In this document: piece by piece, positions 1 through 15,000 of the stretch
Layout: every line of letters starts with the position of its first letter
Numbering within the stretch: the first letter of the stretch is position 1
Assembly: GCF_000006565.2 (NCBI RefSeq)
Contig: NC_031472.1
Coordinates: 1,978,227-2,042,226 of the forward strand
Reading direction: 5' to 3'
DNA from: Toxoplasma gondii ME49
Lineage: Eukaryota > Apicomplexa > Conoidasida > Eucoccidiorida > Sarcocystidae
Length of the DNA: 64,000 bases
Notes under the pieces: generated by a model
Seen by the model: the letters and a program-made list of their open reading frames with translations, nothing else
Database searches by the model: none
Told to the model about the DNA's origin: nothing
Program-made: the position numbers and the translations under genes

Positions 1-133
1 TGTACACGCAGTGGTTCTGTACTTCAAATGAAACTCGAGAATCTGAAAAGATTAAAGAAACATTAGACCAAGAGATGGTGAAGAAATACACCGCGCTCAA
101 AGCACGCTCTTCCATGTCCCCTACTTCGCTTAC

Positions 134-3100
134 TGTTGAGGCGAAGTGTACTTTTGTGCGATGAGATATTCAGCAGCTTGCTGGAAGTCATCGTAGCTGA
201 CCTGAGCCACCGGAAAAAGAAAAATGTTGTACGCTACGATTTGCCACATACTTCCACGAGATCCGCACATCTTCCTCGTCGCTGTCTAAAATACTTGCCC
301 CTCTCCCGTCGTCGCCCGCTTCCACCTGGAAAAATCATCCCATTCGATGAAGTCGCACCCAGGACACCACTTTTCAGAATAGATGTTCAAGCCACGGACG
401 CAGGACCATTTTCGCGAGGGGAGCAGGACGCCCTCAGTCCTGCGGAGTTCGCCGAGATTGTCACCTGTTTCTTCGTTTTGATTGCAGCCTCATACCAGGC
501 CCTCCCGTATTCGCCTCCGCCGCGGATATTCGCAACTGCCATGATCATGCCCAAGTTGAGCATCGCAACGACCCACGAGGCGCTGAAGAACGGCGTTATT
601 GAGATGTTGAATCTGCAAAGATGTTAGGTGGCGCAAAACAGCACCATCGGATGAAAACAGAGGATATTTGAGGTCAGTGGGAAGGAAGGGATCCACGTGA
701 TGCCCGTGAGCGATTCTGCAAGTATAGACCTGCGTACGAGAGTCCTTCATCTCCTGTCGCCTTGTTTTCGCGCAAGAAATCGACCACGTTCCCGGGTGAA
801 CGTGTGCGCTGTCCAGAGAGCTGTACTGCACTGTGGATGAGAGGAGACACAAGGACCGGTGAAAATGTTCGCCGCAAGTCGCGGGTTCTCACCCGCCGTA
901 TCCGTAAAGGTTAGCGGGGTTGCTGCCATCGCGTTTGATTCCTTTTTTGTGCACGATGAACATCGGGATCTTGGTGCCGTCCTTGCCATCGAAAAACTCC
1001 TGGCGAACTTCCAGCTGGCTCAAGTCCGCTCCGTCAAGCTACGGAGACGTTCGACACAAAATCGAAAAACCCAGATCATTTGTGCAGAGACAATATCGAC
1101 TTGTGGCGTGACCCATATATGACGCCTAGAACACAATTTGGTGACTCCTCTCGTGACTGGTATCAATGAAATCAGCCACCTCCTTGCCACTATCGCTGAA
1201 GGCAAATCTGTGGTTGAATTTCCGAGCTCTCTTCGACGAAAACTTGAAGCCTTATCGCGTCAAGAACCAAGCACTGTGAGGTTCTGCAAAGTTGCAACTT
1301 TACAGCACATAACAGCTGAAGTCTATAACGAGGTTCGATCAGTCTGAATTTCTGAGCTCTCGCGATCACATGAAGAGTGTGCGGAGAATTGGGTTCAACC
1401 AACAAATCCACAGCTTGAGGCTGCTGAGATGTCAGTTAGTTCACGGTTAATGTTCTGCGACACTCGATCTAATACTCGTTCCTGGAAGGCTGGGAACCTG
1501 TGGGCTGCCGCACGGCGCGCTCCTGGAAGTCGTGTACACTGAAGGTCTTCGGCAAAGCCTCCGATACTTCGCAAGCCGGACACAACATTCACCGCTTTGG
1601 TAACCTTTTGTCTTTCGAGTCACTGTCCCCGTGTTCTGACGCCTTTTCTCTACCACATATAAGATCCTCGACTACAACGGTATGCTCCTGAGTGTAACGG
1701 TATAACGGTACAAGCTGTAAACAAAACACTCCTTGGATTATATTGAAGTGAGGAGTCAAACAGGTACAAACCGGTACAGGATCCATTACGTCAATCTGTG
1801 CATCTGCGTCGCCAGTCGGTACCCCTTTCAAGCGAGCGTTTACCTTGGTCTGTCGGTACAGCGTCGGTCTCCAGTCCCCGCTCTTGGCCGCAGCAGTCAC
1901 GTTGACCTGGTAGATGTCGGAGGGTGTCGTGAAGGATGTGAAGGAGAAGAGCAAGTGAGGGAATCTGCGTTCGCCAGAGATTTTTTTCACACTCCCGAGT
2001 GGAAGAGAAATCTCTCCTAGCAGCTTCCCTGTGTGGAGATTTCGGACTTCCAGCTGGGAGGTGACGTCACGGAAGTAGTGCAGAACCAACTTATCTCCGT
2101 CCACCACATCCGCGGAGCTCAGCAACTCAGTCCTCTCCTCAATAAGCGTCTTCCAGGATGCTTCTTCTGCATCGGAAACAAGAAACACTCGCAGGCCGCG
2201 ACATGGAGTGTCTGGCTAGAAAAACCATGGGCAAACGCGGCCTGAGAGCTGAAGATACCGCCGACGTGACCTCCCCTTCATGGTAAGATCGACACAAAAT
2301 GAGACAGGAGCCGTCTCCGCCTGTCCGCGGCCAAACTGGTCACTAAGCCACTTACAAAGGAGTGAGATGGATCCACGCATGCCAATCTCGACCGCCCCCT
2401 AAAATACTTCTCCATTCTTCCCCCCGAAAGAAAAAATTGCAGGGTCCGCAGGCAATGGACACTCACCTGGCTTTGCAAGGTCGATCTTCACGAGCTTGTA
2501 CAGCGGCGCATCCTTGTTTGTGAGGAACACGAACTCGGTTCCGTCGTTGGTGAGGTATTCGTATCCAGCGTCAAAGTTTTCGATAATCTTGTTCCATTTC
2601 AGTTTCGAGAAGTCAAACATGCCTTGTGCATTGGAGGTTCGGATCGTGTCCAAGTCCGCGATCCACACTTGGTTTGTCTACAAAGCGCCCACACATCCAG
2701 ACTAGCCTCTTTCGTCAGCTCGCATCCTGTCGTGTCTTCGAGAACACCCCGTGTTCATGCAAAGTTGGTGGACGCGTTTGATTTAGGACCCAATAAAATT
2801 GACGGTTCACGTCTCTCCTTCCGCATTTATTTCGTCCGAAAAAGTCTCAGGATGGATTTGACCCAGCAACTCTTGACACAGCTGAAAGTGGTGGACTTCA
2901 GAATCCTACGACAGTGAGGTTATTCCACATCTGCTAGACTTTCTTTGTCAAAATGAAGATTCAAAACAAAGGCACAATCCTTTGACGTGGTACACGCTTC
3001 GGAACACAGCATCGCAAGTTGCGCTGCTTCGCAGTTGACCCCTACACGAATCTGGTGAACAAAGACCATCAAGATTTATATTAGTCGTCCACCTCGTAAC

Positions 3101-6100
3101 TTTGCAGTCTCAACGGTTGTGGTAGAACCCAGAACGCAATGGGACTCAAACAGTCGATCCCTGTCTCTTTTTTATGCAACGAAGTATCTCGAGAAGCTTG
3201 TCGACCAAAGATGGATTCCTCATAGCGCGGAGGAGGAGAACTACTCTCCGGCGACCTAAGAGCCGATGTCGGCATCAGCGTACCGGGCTGCAGCTCTCGG
3301 CAATCCCGGCGATGAGGAACCGGTGATCCCACGAAACGGTGATCTCACTGAGCCACTTGGGTTGGTCGGGGAAGGCAAGAATGAGAATGTCCTCTTTTTG
3401 ATCCGTTCCCAACTTGTGGTAGAAGGCCTGGTGAACAGAGCGCGACAAACAGAAACGCCATGCGCGCCTCCTGAAAAGTACCCAAGTTCGTTCTGTAGTC
3501 CGTCTGCCACTCGAAACAGATCTCAGGGGGCGCTGAGAAGGCCTCTCAACCAGGTGTCCCCCTAAAATGCACGCATCTCTTCTCGCTCAAGAAACAAGAG
3601 GCGCCGAACTTTTTGACGTCGCGCTCCACAGAAAGACGCACCGATTTCACCATGTTCTGCTCAGCGGCGAGAGACGCATGCACCTTGCCAAGACGCCCGC
3701 AGCTCAGTGGACTTGAAGTGTTGTGCCAGAGACACGGTTGGAACACAGTCTGAGGGCTAGACAGAGTGTGGATCCTGCGACTGTGTTCTGCAAAAGTAAA
3801 CGCTGAGAGCTCTACCATCGATAAATACACCTTCAGTGTCGAAGTCAGCGTTTGTGGGCCGGGAACGGCGATGCCGAAAAGAGTAGAGCAAAACAACTCA
3901 GCACAAATACGTGAGACGGACATGAAATCGCGCCTCCACTTTGGCTGAACTTGGTACGCGGTTCCGGCGTCCACGAGGCCGTACCTTTTGGAAGTCGTGC
4001 TGAGCGTTTGCTCTGCCGCTGTCGTCTTGGTCTTCATCGTCCACGTCGTAGCGGTTGTAGAAAAAGCCTCGATTGTCCGGCGACCACGCCAAAGACGAGA
4101 ACCTAAAAACACAGGCGGCGCGCAGAGGGATCCAGCAGCCACCCGCATCGGCGCATGCATCGCGGCTGGTGAGTCCACCCGTGTGCCTGGTGCCAGGAAA
4201 TTGACGGTGAACCAGCGGCTGAAAACAGACCTTCTGTTTGACTGACCCGACTTCAGTCCTAACTTCTCAATTCGAGGCCAGCCACGAAACTTGGGGTCAC
4301 GAGCCCTCTCACCAAATGGATGATGAGGGAGTTGAGTGTGACCTCCAGAAAACCGACAGGTGCAGTCTTTCACCGGCTCCCTCCACTGGGACTGCATGGC
4401 CCTGCAGAGGAGGGCAACAAGTCGATCCAAGCGAGAAAGTGGAGACGTTGAGTGCGAATCAGAGCACTACTGGACAATCATACGAGACACCATCTATCAT
4501 AGATTCGAGCTGAGGTCCCCTTATACCACAGACAACGTCACACGGTTTCGTATCATCCAACTTTTTCCACCGAGAGTGCGCGCCCTGCCTGTCGAGCGAG
4601 CCAAAATTTCCCGCATTTGGAGCGAGACTCGGATTGAAGGCAAAACCCGGCACAGAAAAAGACGAGAGGAAAAGACGAGAGGATCAATGCGCATCTTCAG
4701 CGGTGAGAGATCGGGACTGAGACGCAAACGGTACCGGACAGGACCCGGTAAAGTTGTGCAGAAGAAGGACTGTAGCCGCAACCAAACGAAATGTGCCTAC
4801 TTGACGTGCTTGAGCACATCTGGAAAGAGGTAGCCATCTGTGACTCGCTTCACAAAAATTCGCTTCCAGTCACTTCCCCGCTCGCTTCGGGTGTACGCCA
4901 TCAAAGAACCGTCGTCTGTGAACACCACGTTGCCTGTCGAAGAAAGCAAAAAAGGAGGCAAGAATTCCTATGTCACGCCTTCATACATCTTCGAATCGTT
5001 GCGCGCCCAGACCTTTCGAGAAGAACCTGGGAGCTCCGAATTCGATAACCGCTGTGTTCGCATACGAATACTGCGCATCCAAACTGTGCAAACCTGCCGT
5101 CAAAAGCAACACTTATGCTCCCAACGGGGAAAAGAACGCGCTCTTCCGAACCGGAGGTCGTTTCATGACAGTAGAAAAGGGGAACGAAAAAGAACTGCAG
5201 GTGGAGCTCCGAACTTTTTTGGTCTCGCCCCTGTAAGATCAATGGTATCTGTGGTTGCTCTGGTGCAAAGGTAAAAACAGAGAAAGACACAAGAAGCGGA
5301 AGGCCGATATCAGGTGCAGTTCCAAAGATGCTCCTTACCTACGGCGGCAGTGCCGTCCTCAGTCCAGGAATTAGGGTCCAAGACAACCTCGGCTGTTTCG
5401 TCGGTGAGGGATTTTCGACCGTACAACACATGCTGGTTCTGCAGCCCGGTGTTGTACCAGTGAAACCACATGTCTCCTTCGCGAAACGGAACGCCATACC
5501 TGAGAAGAACGTTCACACAGCAGACAAAAGCTGACATTTCCAGACATAGCACCTCGCAGTCTGCAGCAACACAGCATAAAGCGTTCCAGTGCCGAGTGAC
5601 TTCATGGTGTACTGATTCACAAGTACCCTCCTCGATGGAACAGAGAAAGACTCTCAACAGCAGTCGCCCGTAAAGCGGCAGCCGGATGGCATACTTTGGG
5701 TAGTCGTAGATCTGCTCCAACTTTGCAAAGAACTTCTCGCGAATCGGCGTTCGGTACAGAGGTCGCGAGACATTGTTCTGCTCCTCAACGAATTCCTTCG
5801 TCTCCTCGCTGTCAGGATTCTCCAGCCATCTGCAGAGAGCAAGTCGAGCAGACAGCCGACACAGCGGAACAGACAACTCATTCTATCCCTCGGCTGGCGA
5901 GAAGATCGTTCTTCTGTGCATTCAGAAGACTAAAACCCAATCCCGGTGTTCCCCTACTAAGGGGGGCTGTTTCTGAACTCTCACATCTGACGTAGGACAC
6001 AGCAGCAGTTTTTTCGAAGACAAGGCGTCGAATGCGCGCCTGGTAAAGTGTGGACCCGGACTTCTGTCATCGTCCTTGCTTCCGGTTGGCCGTTCACTCG

Positions 6101-6494
6101 TCTGTCCTTCACTTTTTTTCCTTCAGATAGCTTGTCGGCGAGGGCGAGACACAGGTTCCAGACTCTAAACTGTTGGGTCAGATCGAAGCGGAGACGTTCG
6201 AAGTGCATTTCAAGAACCGCTGACGTCTACCACGCTTTTTCGCCGACGCATGTGATGTCAGGCACTCCCATGTTCTGCCGTCAGTCTCACTTCTGTTCTC
6301 TGTAGACCAGCTAGGTTGTGAGTCTCCCCTGCTCGCGACACAGCGTTTCCTTGCTTTCGCACAAGGGGCGGTCGTACGAACCTGTAGGGATCCGCAACGG
6401 TCTCGCCGAAGTGCCTTTCAACAACACTTTCGTCTCTTCTCGCTGGAAAGTAAGTCAGCGAACGGTTTCCATGAGAAACTCCAGCAGCCACCAT
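134..6494 (-). CDS. Prolyl oligopeptidase (S9A), 5' part, gene runs off the left edge
   Basis: Serine peptidase that cleaves after proline in short peptides. Eleven exons chain in phase: 6494-6382, 5829-5695, 5499-5339, 4933-4801, 4102-3985, 3427-3284, 2677-2467, 2211-1844, 1038-893, 612-465 and 201-134. Together they encode about 581 residues. The N-terminal family region reads [20 protein letters not shown], then [18 protein letters not shown] across the first intron. The beta-propeller follows ([50 protein letters not shown]). The start of the alpha/beta hydrolase domain reads [41 protein letters not shown] and [12 protein letters not shown]. The catalytic Ser-Asp-His lie left of position 1, so activity cannot be judged. 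ATG 6494 (context cacaATGG) gives a family-like N-terminus. An in-frame ATG at 6770 would add 92 residues and sits in a weaker context. The family is cytosolic elsewhere. Confidence 0.93.
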
Positions 6495-9024
6495 TGTGCT
6501 AGAGGCCGAAGAACAGTGAGTGGCTCGGGGTAGGAAGTGATGCGGACGGGCTCCTCGCGTTGCTGCTACGCAAGACTCAGTGCGTAGTGGCGCAACCTGT
6601 ATGTCACTCCGGGTTGGACTGTGACCTGAGAATGAAGTCAGGAAGGAAAGTTTCCGGCGACAAAAAAGTCTCATAAAGTGGCTCATGTAGGAGAAACTTT
6701 GTCTAGTAGTCCTGCCGCCGCCAATGTGGATGAGAGAACAACATCGTACGCTCAGCCAACTGGTCAGCATCGGATGACGAACAAGAAAAGCGGCAGAAGT
6801 CGCACACAGGGAGAACTAAGAACAAGACACCAAGAGCAGCGCATCGCTGGCCGTAAACAGAGATGTAAGTCACCCACGGATATTGTGAGAGTGATTGAAG
6901 GGAGAGACAGTTTCCAGGGTCCCGCGGACTGAGGGGCCAAGTGCTGGCGATGTCGTCGCCAAAGTAGCGGGTCAAACGTCGGGTCGACTTTGCTTTGTTT
7001 CGCTGTCTGGTGGCCACGACACACAAGTGGCCGGATGGAAGAAATATCCAGTTCTATCTCCAGTAAACACGTGGCTAGGAAGATCCCGAATATCTAGATA
7101 TAAAAAAACTCTGGAATGCAAAACAGAGAAGAGGGTTTCGACTGCGTCCTTGGTGAAGGCGACAAGACTCATGGCTCTCGTTGTCGTAGTAAAAACGAGC
7201 ACTGAAGGATGACAATGGAAGTTGCCTGACAGATTGCAGCATTCGTAGCTGTATTCATGGTCGTTTTCCTTTGGAAATTCGACTGGTGCGGCGCTGATAA
7301 GGACAGCCTCGTGAGCCTTGTTATTTCGTAGGGACTGAAGGCGTTATAGGTGCAACCCCGACTCGGGCTGATACAGATATTGGCTCAACTTTGCTTTTTC
7401 TCCGTTCACGTGTGGGCACTGATGATGATAGACGTATCTTATTGCTACGGTCTCTGACTTCAGTTAGTGAGGCAAGTTCCCTTGAGACAACACTGATGAG
7501 ATGGCGTCCAAAAGTATTCAACTCCGCGTTTATCTCGCGTGCGCTGCTGCGACGTGGAAATTGGTGGTCAAACTCTGCAGGTGACCTAACGAATGTGCCG
7601 CTTGTGTCTGCCTGACGCATTCTGAGTGTTTTTTGTCACGGTATTTGAATTTGGAGAAACATCTAACACAAGTGCTTGAGAAGGTGCCTGTCCCCTAGCC
7701 AGGCACTGAGTTCACTGTTTCCTCGATTTTAAGAAAAAAGGTGTTACCGCAGGGAACTGCCTTCAGGACCATATAAGAATACCGCCTGTTAACTGTAAGC
7801 ATATCAGCAGCAGCAGGTCAGCAATTACGTTTTTCCGGAGGAACACCCGTTAGGGTGCGGGTTATGTGAGGCATTTGCGCAGCTGCGATGTATCTTCCTT
7901 GTCATGCACCTGGATTGTACTGGCTTGCTGACCTAAACCTATTGCTAGTTCCAGAACTACCCGGAAATATGAACCTGTTATCAAAGTCCTGTTGCAAGCA
8001 TTAATTCGACGGTGGTAAAACATGAAGCAAGCGTCTAGTGCAGGGCGTTCGCCGTCAGTGTCGACAATCTTTATGTAACACCATGGTGCTGAGACGAGTT
8101 GAGTTAGGTCTAACGATGTCACCAAGTACACGCGGTAGCGCATTTTTGCGCTGTCCCCGACCTCAATTCTTCATGAAAAAAAAAGAAGAGAGTATAGCGG
8201 AAGAGCAAAGGATCGCAGCTTGAAATCCGACTATCCACGTTTGTAAAGAGTGAAGATAAGACACCAAGAGGACTTCATTCCTGCCAAACATTCTCGTGTT
8301 GTGTCGCTTCAATGACTGCCTGAGATTTGTGTTCGGGGGTTTACTTGACGTTCCCGGTGTTCACGGAGGCCGAATTGGTAATAGTGTTTTCATCTTTGGA
8401 TGGCATGCATCTCAACTACGCGATAGGTGTATTCAGAGAGGCGACACGTAGCAAACTGTGTCACAGAGACCCGCATGCGGAGTGGATGCCCCACACACCG
8501 AGTATGGAAGAGAAAGAACCCTTGGTGTCAAATTACCTACATTCAGGCGGGTAGAATCTCCACACAATCTCACTGAGTGTTTTATTCTTATTTTTCCAGT
8601 CCTCGGTCTCATGGCACGCCCAGCAGCGGCCTCCAGAAAATGCCCGAGGTAAACTCAGACATGAGGAGCGAGTAATGCGAAAGCATCGTATCTAGTCTAC
8701 GTTATTGTCCCTGTTGCCATGGTCGATGATAGTGAATCGAGGCTGACTCTGCGCCGATCTCTAATCGAGGAGAGCGACTTTCCGCACGTTTCCCTTATTG
8801 ACTCTCGAGCGGTCAAAAGAGCCTGTACGATAAACTTTTTCAGTCAACATGCAAACTGCCACGCATGATGTAACTAAGTGAGCCAATCTCTCCTCTTACT
8901 GTGGGGGTATTTAATCCCTGCGCCTTCTCTCTGAAACGGTTTTCGTATTTGTGTCACTCACATTGATCCTGGCGCAAGCAGCAAATCACCTAGTACAAGC
9001 ACATTTTCTCTCCAACTTCGTCTA
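6495..9024. other. Divergent intergenic region (prolyl oligopeptidase / CFAP99)
   Basis: About 2.5 kb between two head-to-head genes. It must hold both promoters and both 5' UTRs. I see no protein-family match, RNA gene or long repeat in it. The short open frames here lack splice-consistent partners. No TATA-like element stands out. Confidence 0.55.
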
Positions 9025-12000
9025 ATGATGAATGAACTAGCATCGCTATCCAGGGTCCTTGAAGGGGCTCCTGGTACTTCGAGGAAGCAACGGAAGAGGG
9101 AGAGAGACTCGCAGCAAGAATATTACGCCACCTTGCTCAACAAAACTGTTTGTCTCCTCGACCGGTTCCAAACAACCGCTCACACCGTGGAAACTTTTGC
9201 TGAGGAAATTTTAAAGTAGGTTCCCTTGAAGAAGCAGAGAGCTTTGCGTCCCCACTTGACACAACTTACGACAAGCTCTCCTGTCTTTTGGCCCTTCTTT
9301 TGTTGAAGTCCTTCTGCCACTGTGCTTCTGTTCCCGTACTGGGCGTTAGCCATTACGCTACGGACGAGTTTCTTCAGCAGTTGCTGAAGACAGCTGCGAA
9401 CTTCCGTTTGAAGTGCCTTTACTTCAAGAATCGCATCAAAGATAGACAAAATACGTCCTCAAAAGAAGAGGCGCATCACTGAGGGAACCACTGTCCAGAA
9501 TATTTGAATTACCTGTGGACCGGCAGCGACGGCAAACAGGAGCCGACATCTAGGGAGAGAAAGACACTTTCGTCATCTTCACCTCTTGTGTCCACGTCTC
9601 ACATGGCTGCTACAGTTTTGGGGGCCAGCCCGAATATTTCGTCGGCCGAGGCGAGACGAGCTGACATGTCTCTGTTCTCTCCAGAACGAGCCTAACCGGC
9701 AGACTATAACTTAAATACATGCAGAAGCTGAGACTACCGTACATCTTGGTTGTGGTACCGAGAAGCCTCGTTCGCGCGCACACTGGGGTTGGCCTCGTAG
9801 TCCAGTTCGCTATATCTGCCTTGCCGTTATACTTGTCCTCAAGCACTGACGAGAGCAGACAACCCCTTCAAGACTCTCGCGGAGTGACGCCTTCTCTGTT
9901 GACCCGGACAGGAACGAGAAAGCCGAAGACGCTAGTTTTATCGCCGGAACTTTCTACGGCGTGCTCGCCAAGGCTCCATTTCTTAGACCAGCTGTCAGTG
10001 CGCTGGTCCGACATAGAACTACTGGGACGCAAAAGAACGAGCAGTGGCTGTACATGGTGATCATGTACCTCCTCGTCTTCAAGATTGACGAAATAGGCTA
10101 TCAAACATTTGCCGGTCTCGTCCGGGTAAGCCGTCAATACTCACTGATGGCATAATTATCATTTTTCGTCAACGTGCACGTAGTGCGAAATTATTGCCTA
10201 AGGTATTAGAAAAGGCCTCACAGGTGTGACAGGCACATCTCTTCCTCTACATTTTTGTGAGCCTCGTCCACCACGCTCTCCTTCGGTGTGCCTCAGAGCT
10301 GTCCTGCACTTCCCATGTACCTGTTGCTGGAATTCTTGTTCAACGAGGAAGCCCTCACGAGCGCAGCACGCACTGGTTGGCTACGACACTACGATGCTGC
10401 ATACGTTGACCAAGTGCTCGTACCGCAGACACAGAAGCACGCAGAGCCTTTGTCGGGTCTGGTGGAGTCGTTGAGAAATCTCAGCATGACCGCTGCAGCA
10501 GGGTCTGCTAACAAAACAAAGTCCAATGCGCTGAACCGGGGCGAATCATCATGTGCCCACAAGAATATCAGTGACTTGGGCAAATTATCAAGGCTCTTAG
10601 CCGACTCCGGCTACGTCGAGGACGCCGAACAGGTTTCAACAGTTGGTCATCAGGATCAAGACGTTCACTCGTGTTCTTACAGCGAGAATGCAACACTGCC
10701 GCAACCGTGGTCAGCCGGGACTAGAGCGGCGATCTACGATCGAAAAGATCCTCCTGCCTCCTCTGTTCATTCTGGCGAGAAGAAACCTGCAAACTCGACG
10801 CCCCGTTTTCCTTCGCCAACTCAGACGACACGGAAAAAGTACGGACAGAAGAATGGAACTCCGAAGTCTCTCGGCTCGAAGGGAACGACGGGGGAAGGAT
10901 TTTATCGACAATCCGGGGAAGGGAGTGTCAATAGGCAGCAGCAGCAGCAACCGGCAAACGGTCCTGAGATGGCGGCGGGGTACCCACTTGCTCAAGCAGG
11001 CGCACCGTGCCTCAGTGGTGATCCACATGGGCCGCTTACTGAGACCGAAACTGGAATTCTGTTGAAAGCTGAGGAGAAAGAAGCAATTTCAGAGGAGGCA
11101 AAAGAAGCAGAGAAGGAAGAGGACGAGGAAGAAGAAGAGGACCTCTGGCCGAAAGATGTCGACGGCGAAGAATCATTTTTTGGTCGAAAGACAGAGCGCG
11201 AGAAACAGGAGCTACCAAAGCAGCAGGCAGGTGATTCTTCGAAGCTGTTGGAATTATTGTCGGAAGAATGGGGATGAGAGGCTGTCGTCTGCGGAGATTG
11301 TCTAGTACGGCTGAACACTCCTGAGACTTTTGCCTTCGTAGTCTCAGAAGGAGATCTCTTCGCACGAACGAAGTGAATGTCTCACTTTCGTGTCACAATG
11401 TCTACAGCGGGTTCAAATGTTGACGAATATGGGAAGTCGGCAACATGCCTAGTCACCAGCTTAAGTCGTGCCTCCGAAGGCCAAGCGTATTACCGCTTTC
11501 CACAGCGATTCCTTATTGCGCGAAGAGCCGAAAGCGAATAGGGTATCTCGACGTTCACCTGAAACTAAAGGAGGCTGTGGCGACGGCTCGGGCACGACGC
11601 CCTGAGAGTATGTCACTTACGACGTATAACCATGCTCCTTCATGTCCGTCTGTGAATCCTTTTGATCTGGTGCGTGCAGCCTTTAAACAGTGGACCATGC
11701 AGCGGCCCTCCAATCGTCAGAGACTGGTGGATGAGGCCGAAGCAAGATTCAGGAGCGAGTGCACCTTCAGGCGTACGTGCTTGCCAGCTAATTCTGTTCT
11801 GCTGTTGCAGGGCATGCACGGCCTTTGAGATCCGAGGAGTTACGCTGTCTACAGCATGTGTAAAGGCAGGGCACTGACTCACCAGTGTTTTGACCTGAAA
11901 CAGAAGCTTCCGTAGTTGGATGTTCGCTGTGAGAGAAAAGTGGTCACGGTTGACACAGAACACTAGTGCCGAGGACCTTTGGAATGCCGCGACTGTGATC

Positions 12001-15000
12001 AACCTAGGTGACAGGGCAGCTGTGTGACATATGGGGAAACGGAGGCAAAAACAGGTGCTCGTTTTCTCTCTTTTATTTACAAGCGTACCACTGTCCTTAT
12101 CATGAATGTGGCCAACAGCATATCCCTGCTGACATCTACGGGGAGGATCAAATCACCACGGACCTTCCTGATCCTCTCTCTGAAAATGTTTTCACACCGA
12201 AGCGGTGTGACTTGCCCTATGATTACTGTGCCCCTCAGTGGCTAGACACGTTTTCTTGTATGATACCATGCATATGTATATAAATGTAGGTACATTGCAG
12301 AGTAGATCCGATTACAGGGATCTTTTGTCCGGACGCAGGTTGTCCGGTCTTCTATCCCCACCTCTACTGTGCAAGACTTGCTTTGTTCTTTGTCACCACG
12401 CTTCTCCTAGTGTGCAAAAGGGAAAATCATCCAATGCCGAACAAAGCACGGCGAATGAATTCTGTGTGTTGTTTACAGCCATGATCCCACGGAAGATGCC
12501 TGTCTTCAACCAGGCAGAAGCTCCTGTAAAACTCACTACAGCGGAAGTGCTCCGTGCGGGTGCTTTGCTGAGAAAAAGACAGGTGCAACGTCCAGCAACG
12601 CTGAAGCACTAGTCTTCTTGCCAGAGTGGCCTGCTAACTGGCTGTTTTTGTCATAGAGAAGATTCCACATAGGTGGTAGTCTATGTCTAATTAGATCGCG
12701 AGTCAGGGTTTTGCAAGGCTCACGTAATAACTTACCCGCTTTTTGATGTCGGTGCCGTGGCTTGCGGGGATATTTACGTAAGCAAAAAATATGCACTTGC
12801 GTGTACTACGACACTGCTTTGTATTTGGTTCCTGGTAACTATTGGGTGCGTGTGGCTGTTAAAGTCTCCGCCGTTTTAGCTCTAAACAAATCCTCATAGC
12901 TAGAACTGCTAGAAATATCTTACATATGTTGCTAGACATATCTTTATAAACATATATATATATATATATATATATGGTGTTTGCCATATAAAAATATATG
13001 ACTGAACTGCGACTTGTGATTTCACGTGACGAACGCACGCATCCACTAAACTCTTCGTGTTCAAACACCATATACAAGGCAAGAAAGTTCGACTTCGTTG
13101 CTTTGACCTTTACTTTCCCAGAAAGACAGTTTTTTGAGCAGGGTACGTTCGTACATTCACGGGGTGGATCGTTGTTGTGTGCATGCACTTGTTGCAGAAC
13201 GACTACTACAAGTTGATCAAACAATTCGAAATTGAGAAGCGAGACGCCAGGGAATTTACTGAGTGGCAACAGAAGGAAAGGAGGAAACAGGAAGAGCAGC
13301 GTATCAAAAATGTCGCCATAAAGCGTGCTGAGGCTCAGTTGGCAAGGTAATTTTTATTTTCCCTTGCACTAGAAGAGGCGCGACCCTGCCTTTACAATGC
13401 TGCATACTGTGTCAAACGCCAAAGGCTACCGCTGTCGGAAATAACAATGCTCGCCCTCATGTTATATCCGTAGGGAATGTCATGTACGCATGTCCCTGAG
13501 AGAGTCCTATTGTTCAACGGCATCATTTCCAGCAGCGTTCCTGATGCTTGGACAGAAGTGCCGCTACATTTTCTCCGACGTACATGGCTTCAAGTGTCTA
13601 CACAGATAGTCGTGCTGTATGAATATACACATTCCTGGTACACTTTCGTATCTGTTCCCCGGACGCCGCCGATTCTCCAGTGCCGAGGCGTTATCGCATT
13701 AGGAGGTCCTCTCCCTGTGTTCTCAGAGCACAGGGTATTCATGCAGCTGCCTTGCTTCGCCTCCGTAAAGCGACTAGCGTGCGGGACCTCCGGAAAGCCG
13801 CTTTAGTTCGTCAGATGCAGCAACGTGAGAAGTTGGCTGAAGAACACGCCCAACTCGTCCACAGGGCACGCACAGCACGAGATTCGAGGCATGCTTCTAT
13901 CGAGGCAGCGAAACAGGTAAGCTCCACGGGAGAGTTCCCAGTCAGCCTACCTGCACGGTTGGAGAAGGCCGATGAGCCTGTCCGTTTCACACGTGTACCT
14001 TTCTACGTATTTGCTGTACTGGTTCTTGTCCCGACAGGCAAACGTACCTAGATGCAAATATATGTAATCGGGTCACAGTATTCGCGTATGCTGGTTCCAG
14101 AAGAAGCTCATGCGTGTTTCAGTTTTTTCGGAGTGGCTCTTGTCTTCGCCATCAGCCGTGGAGACAGAAAGATTCGATACCGCAATTTGCGAGTGACATT
14201 TGGAGTACAATCCCCGAAACGAAATGACCCAAGAGGGCCGCTGTAATAGTGTTGTTCAATTCCACCCGTAGCACCGCGAACCACAATTTTCTAAAGGCGG
14301 CAACGTTTGTTAACATAGTGGAGACTCCCCGGTAGCCAGATCCCCACAGCCGGATAATAATGGGAACAATCCAAATTATACCGTCTTTTCTTGCTGAAAA
14401 ATCTACCAGTAGCAAGCAGATGATGCGAATCTAACCAAATATTTGGCGTTTGCTGCGATTCACTTGATTATTTCTTCAGGCGGCCGAAACGAGGCGGCAG
14501 CATGCGGCTAACGAAAAAGTCAAACGAAGCAAAGAGCAGGCTCGGTCTCTCCGGTAAGTCAGCCAGAGAAAGTGACTACCTGAACATTCAAGCACTAAGC
14601 GAATTAATGCTCAATATGGGTGCTACATGTCCATACCTGCCGCTAGTGTGTTTACCGGATGCCACGGGGCACGCCGAGTTCAACAGTATTTTGTGTCTCG
14701 CAAAAGTTTTTCTGACATTCAGGACCTCGTTATGTGGTGTGCGTAACCCGAAAAAAAACAAGTAACGAAGCGGCGGCTCGCAATGGACACAACCTGAGAC
14801 ACCCTACCCTGGATAGAAACGAGTTTTGTCGTTTTCGGCAGCGCAGAACAGCCTTGTTGTTTCCTAGTCAGGAAGCACTCGTATTTATTGCTGGCTACTT
14901 CTCAAGTAAATTCAGAGGGATAAAGTATATGAAGTGCGTCGTTGTTGATATTTTTCATATTGCGCGGTCTTCTTTCTTTGATTCCGTTTTCGTGAAATCA

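Noticed and set aside
4993..5095. Possible extra prolyl oligopeptidase exon
   Set aside because: Splicing 5499-5339 directly to 4933-4801 keeps phase and matches the family. Adding this stretch breaks the frame or the alignment.
9288..9482. Helical-looking frame considered as CFAP99 exon 2
   Set aside because: Exon 1 (ending 9215) joins in phase to 9873-10125, and the joined protein follows the family order without this segment.
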